DNA of 50,390 nucleotides from Nevskia sp. (GTDB lineage: Bacteria > Pseudomonadota > Gammaproteobacteria > Nevskiales > Nevskiaceae), in NCBI GenBank assembly GCA_019689635.1, contig JADGHB010000018.1, positions 1 to 50,390 of the forward strand. Direction: 5' to 3'. This document shows positions 40,090 through 50,324 of this stretch, piece after piece (position 1 is the stretch's first letter; every line of letters starts with the position of its first letter). Made by a program: the position numbers and the translations under genes. The notes beneath the pieces were generated by a model, which was not told the DNA's origin, searched no databases, and saw nothing but the letters and a program-made list of their open reading frames with translations.

Positions 40090-41985
40090 CTAGGTCAGAT
40101 AGGTATAGCCCGACAAGCCCGCTTCCAGCTCGGCCAGCAGCGCCGTCTTGTGCGATTCCGCAAGGGCGCTGCGCGCGAACTTGCGGCGGTAGCTCTGGGC
40201 CAGGGCCTCGGGCGCGAAATGCACGTAGCGCAACAGCTCGGAGGTCACATCGCCGTGCTCGGCGCCTTCGAGCCTCCATCCGCCATTCTCCACCACCACG
40301 TCCACCGCATTGGTGTCGCCGAACAGGTTGTGCATGTCGCCGAGGATTTCCTGATAGGCGCCGACCATGAAGAAGCCCAGCCAGTACGGCTCGCCGGGCT
40401 TGAGCGCGTGCGCCGGCAGGGTCGGCTCCGGACCCGTGCGATCCACGTAGGCGTCGATGCGGCCGTCGGAGTCGCAGGTGAGATCGCACAGGGTGACGCG
40501 CAGGTCCGGCGGCTCGTCCAGGCGATGGATCGGCAGGATGGGGAAGATCTGGTCGATGGCCCAGGCGTCCGGCACCGACTGGAACACCGAGAAATTGCAG
40601 AAATACTTGACCGCCAGTTTCTCGCGCAGCTCCTCGAGCGCCTCGCGGTGCGCGCGCACCTCCGGATCCAGGCGCGGCGCCGCGGCGCGCAGAATCGAGA
40701 AATAAGCCTGTTCCGCCGCGGCGCGCTGCGGCAGGGTGAGCGCGCCGTGAGTGTATTGCGCCTGCGCCTCGGCGAGCAGCGTGGCGGCATCCTGCAGGCT
40801 TTCCAGCGGCTCGCCCGCGGCCGCCTCGGCGAGCAAGTCGTGCAACTCGCGCAGCACCGGGGGATCGTCCGCCGCGGGCGCCGGCGGCACGCCATCCGGC
40901 ACGGATTCGCGGTCGATCACCGAGGTGATCAGCACCGCGTGGTGGGCGGTGAGCGCGCGCCCGGACTCGCTGATGAGATCCGGTTCCGGCACCTGGCTTG
41001 CCGCGCACACGTCCTTGAGGGTGCGCACGATGGTGCGCGCGTATTCGCGCGGGCGGTAGTTGGCGGAGCAGTACGAGCGCGAGCGGGTGCCCTCGTAATC
41101 CACGCCCAGTCCGCCGCCCACGTCCACCACCTCGACCGGCGCGCCCAGCCGCCGCAGCTCGGCGTAAAAGCGCGCCGCCTCGCGCACGCCGCGGGCGATG
41201 TCCTGAACGTTGGCCACCTGCGAGCCGAGATGGAAATGCAGCATGCGCAGCGCGGAAAGCTGCCCCGCCTCGCGCAGCGTCTGCAGCGCCTCCAGCACCT
41301 GGACGCTGGACAGGCCGAACTTGGATTTCTCCCCGCCGGTGTTCTGCCACTTGCCGGCGCCGATCGAGGCCAGGCGCACGCGCAGGCCGAGCAGCGGCGC
41401 GACGTCCAGGGCGCGCGCCTGTTCCAGCGCCTGCTCCAGCTCGCCGGGCTTCTCGATCACGATGTACACGCGATGGCCGAGCTTGGCTCCGATCAGCGCG
41501 CGTCGCAGGTAGTCGCGATCCTTGTAACCGTTGCACACGATCAGCCCGCCATCCGGGGCCACGCCCAGCACCGCCGCCAGCTCCGGCTTGCTGCCGGCTT
41601 CCAGCCCGACGCGCGCGCCGCCGTGGCGCACGATCGCTTCCACCACGCTGCGCTGCTGATTAACCTTGATCGGATAGACCGCGGTGTAGCGGCCGCGATA
41701 CGCGTAGTCGGCGATCACCTCGTCGAACGCGCCGGTCAGCGCATCCACCCGATCGCGCAGGATGTCGGTGAAACGCACCAGCACCGGCAGCGCCAGGCCC
41801 TCGCGTTGCAGGCGGCGCGCCAGCTCGTACAAGTCCACCGCCACCGGCGAAGCGTCGCGGAAGGGGCGCACCTGCACGTGGCCGTGATCGCCGACCTCGA
41901 AATAGCCTTCGCCCCATTGCGGCATGTTGTACAGCCGCTGCGCATCGGCCGGGGTCCACGCGGGGCTACGGGAACGGTCATTCAT
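40090..41985 (-). CDS. speA: Biosynthetic arginine decarboxylase
   Basis: A PLP enzyme of 631 residues, decarboxylating arginine to agmatine for polyamine synthesis. The alanine-racemase-fold domain has Lys107 (VYPIKVNQQ) for the cofactor, HFHLGSQVANVQDI and the phosphate-binding DVGGGLGVDYEG stretch. The C-terminal part has LCDLTCDSDGRIDAYV and GAYQEILGDMHNLFGD. Full length, of the SpeA type. It is divergent from speE, with which it shares a 48-bp intergenic region, so the two polyamine steps are regulated from one spot. Confidence 0.96.
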   Translation of the reverse strand: MNDRSRSPAWTPADAQRLYNMPQWGEGYFEVGDHGHVQVRPFRDASPVAVDLYELARRLQREGLALPVLVRFTDILRDRVDALTGAFDEVIADYAYRGRYTAVYPIKVNQQRSVVEAIVRHGGARVGLEAGSKPELAAVLGVAPDGGLIVCNGYKDRDYLRRALIGAKLGHRVYIVIEKPGELEQALEQARALDVAPLLGLRVRLASIGAGKWQNTGGEKSKFGLSSVQVLEALQTLREAGQLSALRMLHFHLGSQVANVQDIARGVREAARFYAELRRLGAPVEVVDVGGGLGVDYEGTRSRSYCSANYRPREYARTIVRTLKDVCAASQVPEPDLISESGRALTAHHAVLITSVIDRESVPDGVPPAPAADDPPVLRELHDLLAEAAAGEPLESLQDAATLLAEAQAQYTHGALTLPQRAAAEQAYFSILRAAAPRLDPEVRAHREALEELREKLAVKYFCNFSVFQSVPDAWAIDQIFPILPIHRLDEPPDLRVTLCDLTCDSDGRIDAYVDRTGPEPTLPAHALKPGEPYWLGFFMVGAYQEILGDMHNLFGDTNAVDVVVENGGWRLEGAEHGDVTSELLRYVHFAPEALAQSYRRKFARSALAESHKTALLAELEAGLSGYTYLT

Positions 41986-42009
41986 CGGAATGCTGCCTGC
42001 CTTTATACT
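41981..42009 (+). promoter_or_regulatory. Promoter of speE overlapping the speA start codon
   Basis: TTCATC (41981-41986) and TATACT (42004-42009) are separated by 17 bp, giving a plausible sigma-70 promoter 25 bp before the speE ATG. The -35 hexamer covers the speA start codon (41983-41985), so RNA polymerase at speE would contact the 5' end of speA. Confidence 0.45.
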
Positions 42010-42033
42010 CGCGCCTCTTCACGAGGAAGCCCC

Positions 42034-42888
42034 ATGTCTCTGGACAGCCGCTGGTTCACCGAAGTGGTCGAGCAGACCGGCACCGCATTTTCGCTCAAGC
42101 TGGGCAGCCGCGTACACGCCGAACGCACGCCCTACCAGAACATCGAGATTTACCGCACCGAGACCTTCGGCTATCTGATGGTGATCGACGGCTGCACCAT
42201 GGTCTCCACGCGCGACAATTTTCTCTACCACGAGATGATGTCGCATCCGGCGCTGAACTCGCACCCCGACCCGCGCGACGTGGCCATCATCGGCGGCGGC
42301 GACTGCGGCACCCTGCGTGAGGTGCTCAAGCACCCCGAAGTGCGGCGCGCCGTGCAGGTGGAGATCGACGAGCGCGTGACGCGGCTCGCGGAACAATACT
42401 TCCCCGAGCTGTGCGCGTCCAACGCGGACCCGCGCGCGCAGCTCCACTTCGGCGACGGCATCGCCTGGATGAAGAACGCGCCGCCAGAAAGCCTGGACCT
42501 GGTGATCATCGATTCCACCGATCCGGTGGGGCCAGCGGAAGGTTTGTTCGGCGCGAAGTTCTACCGCGACTGCCTCAAGGCGCTGCGCCCGGGGGGCCTG
42601 TTGGTGCAGCAGTCGGAATCGCCGCTGCTGCACCAAGAGTTGATCTCGCAGATCCACTACCACCTGCGCGAAGCGGGATTCGCGCGCACGCACCTGTTGC
42701 ACTTCCCGCAGCCGATCTATCCTTCCGGCTGGTGGAGCGCCTCGCTGGCGCAGAAATCCGCCCAGCCGCTCGTCGAACGCCTGGAGCCCGACCGGCTCGC
42801 GGCCCTGGATACGCGGTACTACAACGCCGCCATCCACCGCGCGGCCTTCGCCCTGCCCAATTTCCTCCGCGAGACGCTGGCTGCGTAG
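42034..42888 (+). CDS. speE: Spermidine synthase
   Basis: Transfers aminopropyl from decarboxylated SAM to putrescine. The 284-residue protein has YQNIEIYRTETFGYLMVIDGC at the N-terminal beta-domain. The Rossmann part has VAIIGGGDCGTLREVLKH, and the catalytic loop is DSTDPVGPAEGLF with the gate Asp. The Trp/Tyr rich C-terminal segment (YPSGWWSASLAQK) is present. The ATG at 42034 is preceded by CGAGGAAG. The last 23 codons and 15 bp beyond are duplicated downstream as part of a 91-bp repeat. Confidence 0.95.
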   Translation: MSLDSRWFTEVVEQTGTAFSLKLGSRVHAERTPYQNIEIYRTETFGYLMVIDGCTMVSTRDNFLYHEMMSHPALNSHPDPRDVAIIGGGDCGTLREVLKHPEVRRAVQVEIDERVTRLAEQYFPELCASNADPRAQLHFGDGIAWMKNAPPESLDLVIIDSTDPVGPAEGLFGAKFYRDCLKALRPGGLLVQQSESPLLHQELISQIHYHLREAGFARTHLLHFPQPIYPSGWWSASLAQKSAQPLVERLEPDRLAALDTRYYNAAIHRAAFALPNFLRETLAA

Positions 42889-42903
42889 TCCCGCCGCCGG
42901 CTC
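42813..42903 (+). repeat. 91-bp direct repeat, copy 1 (3' end of speE)
   Basis: This stretch covers the last 25 codons of speE plus 15 bp. It is identical base for base to 42954-43044. The bases on both flanks differ between copies, so the repeat is exactly 91 bp with an offset of 141 bp. Confidence 0.95.
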
Positions 42904-42953
42904 CCACGCTAGCATCCCCATGCTGCGCATGGGGCCCCTGCACGCGGCTCGCG

Positions 42954-43044
42954 GCGGTACTACAACGCCGCCATCCACCGCGCGGCCTTCGCCCTGCCCA
43001 ATTTCCTCCGCGAGACGCTGGCTGCGTAGTCCCGCCGCCGGCTC
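42954..43044 (+). repeat. 91-bp direct repeat, copy 2 (downstream of speE)
   Basis: A second, perfect copy of the speE 3' end, non-coding here. The 50-bp spacer between copies contains a perfect 8-bp hairpin (ccccatgc/gcatgggg, 42916-42934). The decamer GGCTCGCGGC occurs before copy 1 (42794), before copy 2 (42946) and across the end of copy 2 (43040), possible microhomology for the duplication. Confidence 0.95.
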
Positions 43045-43051
43045 GCGGCGT

Positions 43052-43447
43052 TTACTCGGCCGGCGGCGCTTCGGATCCTCCGCAATTCAGCTCGAGCCAG
43101 GACTGCGTCCGCTCGATCAGCTTCTGTTTTTCTTCCGCCGTGTAGGTGTGCGTGCTGCCCAGCGCGTCGGTCTCGGTGATGGCGGCGGCGTTCTGGTAGC
43201 GCGTGAGCAGCTCGCGCTTTTGCTGGCATTCGGCGGCGCGCTGCGCAGCGATCTCGCTGACCGCCGGCGCAGCGGTGGAGGGAACGCTGTTGATCTCCAC
43301 CGCCTGGGCGTTGGGCGCCGGCTGGTCGCTGTAGTGGACCTGGCCGTTCTTGTCCACCCAGCGATAAACCTGATCGGCGGCGGCTGCGCCCGCGAACAAC
43401 AGCGCGGCCCATGCGATTCGCGCAAATCCCGCGTCGCTCCTGCCCAT
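43052..43447 (-). CDS. DUF4124 domain-containing exported protein
   Basis: A 131-residue protein with a signal peptide (to about residue 24, AAAADQ). It is followed by the DUF4124 motif VYRWVDKNGQVHYSDQPAPNA (about 26-46), a small beta-unit common in proteobacterial periplasmic proteins of unknown role. The remainder is a helical segment with two Cys (Cys74 and Cys123) that could pair. Its stop lies 8 bp past the second 91-bp repeat. Confidence 0.85.
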   Translation of the reverse strand: MGRSDAGFARIAWAALLFAGAAAADQVYRWVDKNGQVHYSDQPAPNAQAVEINSVPSTAAPAVSEIAAQRAAECQQKRELLTRYQNAAAITETDALGSTHTYTAEEKQKLIERTQSWLELNCGGSEAPPAE

Positions 43448-43487
43448 CGTTCGCTCCGAATCGACTGATCGGGATTAGTATGAGGCG

Positions 43488-44426
43488 ATGCCCATGAAAC
43501 CCGCAAAGGCCCTGGTCTGGACGCTGATCCCGCTCGCGGCTTTAGTGACCGCGGGCGAGTTCGCGGCGCACGATGCCTTGACGCGCAGGATCGCAGCCTT
43601 GCGCGTGCAGCAGCAGCCGTGGCTGCGACTGCGCGTCGGGCGCGAGTGGATCTGGCCATGGGGTGCGGCGCAACTCGACGACGTGCGGCTGGCGCCGCAG
43701 GACTGGTACAACGCGGTCTGGCAATTGCCGCTGGGTTACGAGGTGCAAATCGCGCAAGTGGTGATCGACCGACCGCGCTGGCATCTCGGCGGCGCGCAAC
43801 GCGGTGCGCTGGTCTCGTTCGATCTGCACGTGCGCGGGCTGCGCCTCCCGGTGCCGGAGCGCTGGGGCTGGAGCTACACGCTCGGCGCGCCGGGCGATCC
43901 GCTCGCGCGCCCGCCCAGTCTCTACGAGCTGGGCTACCGTGAACTCGAAGCCGAGGCCGATCTGCGGCTGCAGCCTGCGCCGTTGCAGCATCGCTTGCGA
44001 GTGGACGGCGCGGTGCGCGTCGCGGACCTCGGCGATTTCGATACGCGATGCACCCTCGAGGCGGGCTCCGAAGTGCTGGATGGCGACACGCGCCGCCTGG
44101 GCCTGCGCGACTGCCGACTTTCCTACCGCGATCGCGGCGCGGTGGCGCGCTGGCAGCGGGCGCTGGCGCAGCGCGCGGGGCTGAGCGAGCCCCAGTTCGA
44201 AGATTGGCTCGCCAAACGCTTCCGGGACTGGGTGCGGACTGCGGCGCTTCCGCTGGATACGGGCAGCCTCGCGGCCTTCGACGATTTCCTGCGCGCCCCG
44301 CACGCCGCCGTTCTCACCAGCGCGCCGGATGCGGCGGTGCCCTTCGATGCGCTGCGCGCGTCCCCGCCGGCCGCCTGGGTGCGGATGCTCGGCTTACGAC
44401 TGCGCCCGCGAGCCAGCGACTGGTGA
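43488..44426 (+). CDS. Membrane-anchored periplasmic protein of unknown function
   Basis: A 312-residue protein that I do not recognise. It has one N-terminal hydrophobic helix (about 8-26, VWTLIPLAALVTAGEFAA) that acts as a signal anchor. Then comes a predicted beta-rich stretch with alternating hydrophobic residues (LQIAQVVIDRPRWHLGG-like segments), and two Cys (in TRCTLEAG and LRDCRLSY) that may form a disulfide. The pattern is loosely reminiscent of AsmA-like or YdgA-like proteins, but this is weak. The ATG at 43488 or 43494 could be used. It converges with glnB, 5 bp apart. Confidence 0.7.
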   Translation: MPMKPAKALVWTLIPLAALVTAGEFAAHDALTRRIAALRVQQQPWLRLRVGREWIWPWGAAQLDDVRLAPQDWYNAVWQLPLGYEVQIAQVVIDRPRWHLGGAQRGALVSFDLHVRGLRLPVPERWGWSYTLGAPGDPLARPPSLYELGYRELEAEADLRLQPAPLQHRLRVDGAVRVADLGDFDTRCTLEAGSEVLDGDTRRLGLRDCRLSYRDRGAVARWQRALAQRAGLSEPQFEDWLAKRFRDWVRTAALPLDTGSLAAFDDFLRAPHAAVLTSAPDAAVPFDALRASPPAAWVRMLGLRLRPRASDW

Positions 44427-44431
44427 TGAAA

Positions 44432-46370
<1,939 letters not shown>

Positions 46371-46384
46371 TGTCGTATGGCTCC

Positions 46385-46807
<423 letters not shown>

Positions 46808-46811
46808 TCAA

Positions 46812-46827
46812 AGCACGGAGCGTGCCA
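46812..46827 (-). promoter_or_regulatory. Sigma-54 (-24/-12) promoter of glnK-amtB
   Basis: On the minus strand the sequence reads TGGCACGCTCCGTGCT. Against the consensus TGGCACG-Rnnn-TTGCW it keeps the invariant GG and GC with correct spacing, missing only at R and one T. It would start transcription about 78 bp before the glnK ATG. No clear pair of NtrC sites (TGCAC-N5-GTGCA type) was found. Confidence 0.75.
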
Positions 46828-46931
46828 AGCCTGCGCGCTAGGACATTTTCGCCAGTCGCCGTGCGACCGGATGCGGGTCACGCGACCGGGGCGGGCTGCG
46901 CGCTAGACTGAGCCGCAAAGGAGACCCCCTC

Positions 46932-47231
46932 ATGCTCGATCCCAAGCAACTGGAAGATTTGGCCGCGCGCCTGGCGCGGGCCCTGCCGCCCGGCCTCAAG
47001 AACCTGCGCGCCGAGCTGGAAGACAATTTCCGCGCGATCCTGCGAAGCCGCCTGGAGCGCCTAGACCTGGTCAGCCGCGAACGCTTCGAAACCCAAGCCG
47101 AGCTGCTGGCACGCACGCGGGCCCGCTTGACGAAACTGGAAAAACGCCTCAAGGACCTGGAAGCGCGGCTGGGCGGCGAGGGGCCACGCGACGCCGCAGA
47201 CGGGCAAAAACCGGGCGCCCCCACGTCCTGA
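46932..47231 (+). CDS. ubiK: Ubiquinone biosynthesis accessory factor UbiK
   Basis: A 99-residue, mostly helical, coiled-coil protein of the YqiC/UbiK (BMFP) family, an accessory factor that assists aerobic ubiquinone synthesis with UbiJ. The start MLDPKQLEDLAARLARALP and the central RERFETQAELLARTRARLTKLEKRLKDLEARL stretch are typical. The ATG at 46932 has AAGGAG 10 nt upstream. It diverges from glnK and precedes comM by 22 bp, a common arrangement in gammaproteobacteria. Confidence 0.92.
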   Translation: MLDPKQLEDLAARLARALPPGLKNLRAELEDNFRAILRSRLERLDLVSRERFETQAELLARTRARLTKLEKRLKDLEARLGGEGPRDAADGQKPGAPTS

Positions 47232-47253
47232 GGCCGCCGTCGAGGTTCTCCTC

Positions 47254-48759
47254 ATGTCGGTGGCCACGGTCTACAGCCGCGCGCAGAATGCGCTGCACGC
47301 CGATCTGGTGACGGTGGAAGTGCATCTCGCGCCGGGCCTGCCCGGGCTGTCGATCGTCGGTCTGCCCGAGGCGGCGGTGCGCGAATCGCGCGATCGCGTG
47401 CGCGCCGCCATCGCCAATTGCGGCTACAACTTCCCCAACCGCCGCATCACCGTCAACCTGGCGCCGGCCGATCTGCCCAAAGAGGGCGGCCGCTTCGACC
47501 TGCCCATCGCGCTGGGCGTGCTGGCCGCCTCCGACCAGATCCCCGCCGAACGCCTGCGCGAGCTGGAAGTATTGGGTGAGCTTTCGCTGACTGGAGAAAT
47601 CCGTCCGGTGCGGGGCGCGCTGCCCGCGGCCCTACAGTGCGCCAAGACGGGGCGTGTCCTGCTCCTTCCCGAGGCAAACGCAGCGGAAGCTTTGCTGGCG
47701 AGCGCCTGTCCGGTCGTCGTGGCGAACCAACTTGGTGCGCTGTGCGCCGATCTGCACGGCGGGCAACTGCGCAAGGCGGCAGCCCCCGTCCTGCCCGCGC
47801 TCGCCGAGGCGCTGCCCGATCTCGCCGAGGTGCGCGGGCAACTCGCCGCCAAACGCGCGCTGGAAATCGCCGCCGCCGGCGCACATTCCCTGCTGATGTC
47901 CGGTCCGCCGGGCGCCGGCAAGAGCATGCTCGCGCAGCGTCTGCCCGGCATCCTGCCGCCGCTGACCGAGGAAGAGGCGATCGAAGTGGCGGCGATCGCC
48001 TCCGTGAGCAACGGCGGCTTCGATCTGCGGCAATGGGGCCGGCGGCCCTACCGCGCGCCGCATCACACCGCCTCCGGCGTGGCGCTGGTCGGCGGCGGCT
48101 CCAACCCGCGCCCCGGCGAGATCACCCTCGCCCACCACGGCGTTCTGTTCCTCGACGAACTGCCGGAGTTCGACCGCCAGGTGCTGGAAGTGCTGCGCGA
48201 GCCCCTGGAGAATGGCCATATCACGGTTTCGCGCGCCGCGCGCCAGGCGGATTTCCCGGCGCGCTTCCAGCTCGTGGCGGCGATGAATCCCTGCCCCTGC
48301 GGCTGGCTGGGCGATGCTTCCGGCCGCTGCCGCTGCACGCCGGATCAAGTCGCACGCTACCGTGCGCGCATCTCCGGACCGCTGCTCGACCGCATCGACC
48401 TGCAAGTGTTCGTGCCGCGGGTGGAAGCCGCGGCGCTGTCCTGCGCCACACCGGCCGCGGCGGAAAGCAGCGCCCAGGTGCGCGCGCGGGTGTGTGCGGC
48501 GCGGGAACGTCAACTGGCGCGCGCCGGCAAACCCAACGCGCGGCTCACGCCCAAGGAACTGGAACGCGACTGCCAGCTCGACGAAGCCGCGCGGCAACTG
48601 CTCACGACGGCGCTCTCGCGGCTGCAGCTTTCGGCGCGCGCCTACCACCGCGTGCTCAAGGTCGCACGCAGCATCGCCGACCTTGCCGGCACAGACGCAG
48701 TCGCCGCCCCGCACATCGCCGAGGCGCTGCGCTACCGCCAGCTCGATGACCCGCAGTAA
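47254..48759 (+). CDS. comM: YifB/ComM Mg-chelatase-like AAA+ ATPase
   Basis: A 501-residue AAA+ protein. The N-terminal ChlI-like domain begins VATVYSRAQNALHADLVTVEVH. Walker A is GPPGAGKS (217-224) and Walker B falls in GVLFLDELPEF. The insert ALVGGGSNPRPGEITLAHHG and the C-terminal zinc-like CPCGWLGDASGRCRC cluster are family traits. ComM of Vibrio is a branch-migration helicase in natural transformation. It shares its operon with ubiK. It is not a chelatase: no tetrapyrrole subunits are nearby. Confidence 0.94.
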   Translation: MSVATVYSRAQNALHADLVTVEVHLAPGLPGLSIVGLPEAAVRESRDRVRAAIANCGYNFPNRRITVNLAPADLPKEGGRFDLPIALGVLAASDQIPAERLRELEVLGELSLTGEIRPVRGALPAALQCAKTGRVLLLPEANAAEALLASACPVVVANQLGALCADLHGGQLRKAAAPVLPALAEALPDLAEVRGQLAAKRALEIAAAGAHSLLMSGPPGAGKSMLAQRLPGILPPLTEEEAIEVAAIASVSNGGFDLRQWGRRPYRAPHHTASGVALVGGGSNPRPGEITLAHHGVLFLDELPEFDRQVLEVLREPLENGHITVSRAARQADFPARFQLVAAMNPCPCGWLGDASGRCRCTPDQVARYRARISGPLLDRIDLQVFVPRVEAAALSCATPAAAESSAQVRARVCAARERQLARAGKPNARLTPKELERDCQLDEAARQLLTTALSRLQLSARAYHRVLKVARSIADLAGTDAVAAPHIAEALRYRQLDDPQ

Positions 48760-48764
48760 CAGAA

Positions 48765-48784
48765 AGGGCCGCTTCCGCGGCCCT
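48765..48784 (-). terminator. Hairpin between comM and the porin gene
   Basis: A perfect 8-bp stem (agggccgc/gcggccct) with a 4-nt loop is followed on the minus strand by TTCTGTT. It is a weak terminator for the porin transcript; on the plus strand there is no T run after it. Confidence 0.55.
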
Positions 48785-48807
48785 CGCACCACGCGCCCGC
48801 CAGACCT

Positions 48808-49926
48808 CTAACTGGCGTTGCCGAAGGTGTAAATCGCCTTGACCCCGACGTTGCCCTGACTTTTCGACAGGCTGTCGCCTGCGCCGGTGCAGGCTGGAAA
48901 GCCTGCACAAGGATCGGGGAAGTTTTTGTCGCCGGAGAAGTCGTAGCGAAACTCGCCGAGCAGCGTGACGTTCTTGACGGGCGAATAGCCCACGGTGGCG
49001 GTGATTTCCTCGAGATCCGACTTGCCGGCACTGTCGCCGCCCGGCGTGAGGTTCTTGGTCTTGAGATATTCGCCGCGCAGGCTGCCTTTCCAGGCCTCGG
49101 AGAACTGATAGTTCAAATATCCGGCGACGCCGTAGACATCGACGTCCACGTGATTGCCGACGAAGCGCGCATAGTCCCCGTTACCGACCAGTTGCAGCTT
49201 GTCGGTCAACTGGTATGAGGCGACCAGGTCGAGGAAATTGGTTTTGGTGCCGCTATCCACGCCGTAGTAGTCGTAAGCCGCCAGCCCCAGTTTTTTGTCG
49301 CTGGACGCATAGGACGCGCCGGCCTCGACGGTCTTGGTCTTGTCGGTATCCAGCGCGTCGCCCGAGAGCGCACTGTTGGCCAAGCCCAAGTAGAGCGTCG
49401 TGCTGCCCAGGGTGTAGGCCGCGCGCACTCCGGTATGCACCAGCGGCTCGGCCAGGGTAAACAGCAGCGAGCGCGAAATATTGCTGTCCTGGCTGTCGTC
49501 GATCACCTCAGCGCCGGCCAAAGTCACGTAGCGGCCGCCGATGACCGTCAAGCTGCCGCTCGCGTATTGCAGGTAACCCTGGGTCAGCGCGAAATCTCCG
49601 CCACCGCTGCCGTACGAGCCATTGATGACTTTGGCGTCGCTACCGGCGGTCACGGTGACCAGCCCGCCGAAACCGGAAGTCGGCAGTCTAGACAGGGTCA
49701 AGGCCGCCTGATTGAACTCGAAGCTGTTCGCGTCGTAGTCGAAGGCGCGGTAGGCGAGTAGCTGACCGTTGTTGAAACCGGCGGTGTAAGAAGCGCTCAG
49801 ATGCCCAGTCGCGGTAATCCCGGAGTTGGTCAGGATCTCGTCGAGCGTCGGCCCCGCCGCCGCCGCGAGGACCGGACATCCGGCGAACGCCGCCGTGGCC
49901 AACAGCCCCAGGTGCTTGTTTGTCAT
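48808..49926 (-). CDS. Outer-membrane beta-barrel porin (BBP2/OmpL-like)
   Basis: A 372-residue exported protein with a signal peptide (about 1-24, VLAAAAG). It has the alternating pattern of an outer-membrane barrel. The family feel is that of beta-barrel porin-2: FEFNQAALTLSRLPTSGFGGLVTVTAG near residue 70 and strands to the C-terminus. Two Cys occur near the end (PDPCAGFPACTG), likely a loop disulfide. AAGGAG lies 4 nt before the ATG at 49926. A sigma-54-like site upstream suggests nitrogen-responsive expression. Confidence 0.85.
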   Translation of the reverse strand: MTNKHLGLLATAAFAGCPVLAAAAGPTLDEILTNSGITATGHLSASYTAGFNNGQLLAYRAFDYDANSFEFNQAALTLSRLPTSGFGGLVTVTAGSDAKVINGSYGSGGGDFALTQGYLQYASGSLTVIGGRYVTLAGAEVIDDSQDSNISRSLLFTLAEPLVHTGVRAAYTLGSTTLYLGLANSALSGDALDTDKTKTVEAGASYASSDKKLGLAAYDYYGVDSGTKTNFLDLVASYQLTDKLQLVGNGDYARFVGNHVDVDVYGVAGYLNYQFSEAWKGSLRGEYLKTKNLTPGGDSAGKSDLEEITATVGYSPVKNVTLLGEFRYDFSGDKNFPDPCAGFPACTGAGDSLSKSQGNVGVKAIYTFGNAS

Positions 49927-49975
49927 GACACTCCTTGAACGGTGTGGTCGCTGAACGATGCAGCGAAAGTCACTA

Positions 49976-49991
49976 AGCACGGGCTATGCCA
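49976..49991 (-). promoter_or_regulatory. Sigma-54-like promoter of the porin gene
   Basis: On the minus strand the sequence reads TGGCATAGCCCGTGCT. It has GG and GC in the -24/-12 positions with correct spacing and shares CCGTGCTT with the glnK site. It would start transcription about 40 bp before the porin ATG. Confidence 0.55.
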
Positions 49992-50038
49992 AACCGCATC
50001 AGACCGGGCTTTAGCTGGCTCGCCTCCGTCACGAGGTC

Positions 50039-50190
50039 GCCCGAAAATCCGAGGCTGAGCTTGATGGAATCTGCGCTGGCTGGCGGTTTCACCTGGGATC
50101 TGTTCCCCGGATTTTCGGGCTGATCGGCGCCGGCCTGACTGCGGGGCCGCCGGCTTGGGCTTCACTCAACCGATGGAACCACCATCGGTT
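50039..50190. other. Structured intergenic region with two perfect inverted repeats
   Basis: The gene-free stretch 49927-50324 (398 bp) contains the porin promoter and two clear inverted repeats. One is a 13-bp perfect repeat, GCCCGAAAATCCG (50039-50051) against its complement at 50108-50120, 56 bp apart. The other is a 9-bp hairpin, AACCGATGG with loop AACCA (50168-50190), with no T run after it. Short open frames cross the region but lack start signals and family resemblance. Confidence 0.6.
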
Positions 50191-50277
50191 TCGTTCCAGC
50201 CCGGCGCCGGCGACCTCCTCGACCGACGGCCAGTGCTCGATCCCCTCATGACGGATGCGGGCCAGCCCGCGCACGAT

Positions 50278-50301
50278 AAAAACGGCCGCGTGAGGCGGCC
50301 G
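50278..50301 (-). terminator. Intrinsic terminator after the cytochrome-like gene
   Basis: On the minus strand a 7-bp perfect stem (cggccgc/gcggccg) with a 5-nt loop is followed by TTTTTA. It lies 24 bp downstream of the partial gene. Confidence 0.85.
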
Positions 50302-50324
50302 TCGGAACAACGAAGCGGCGTCGC

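Noticed and set aside
42813-43044. The 91-bp repeat as a CRISPR or insertion element
   Set aside because: Only two copies, no regular spacers, no terminal inverted repeats or transposase; it is a copy of the speE 3' end.
49923-50310. Two short frames (80 and 73 codons) upstream of the porin
   Set aside because: No ribosome site, no recognisable family, Arg/Pro-rich content, and they run through the inverted repeats and a terminator.
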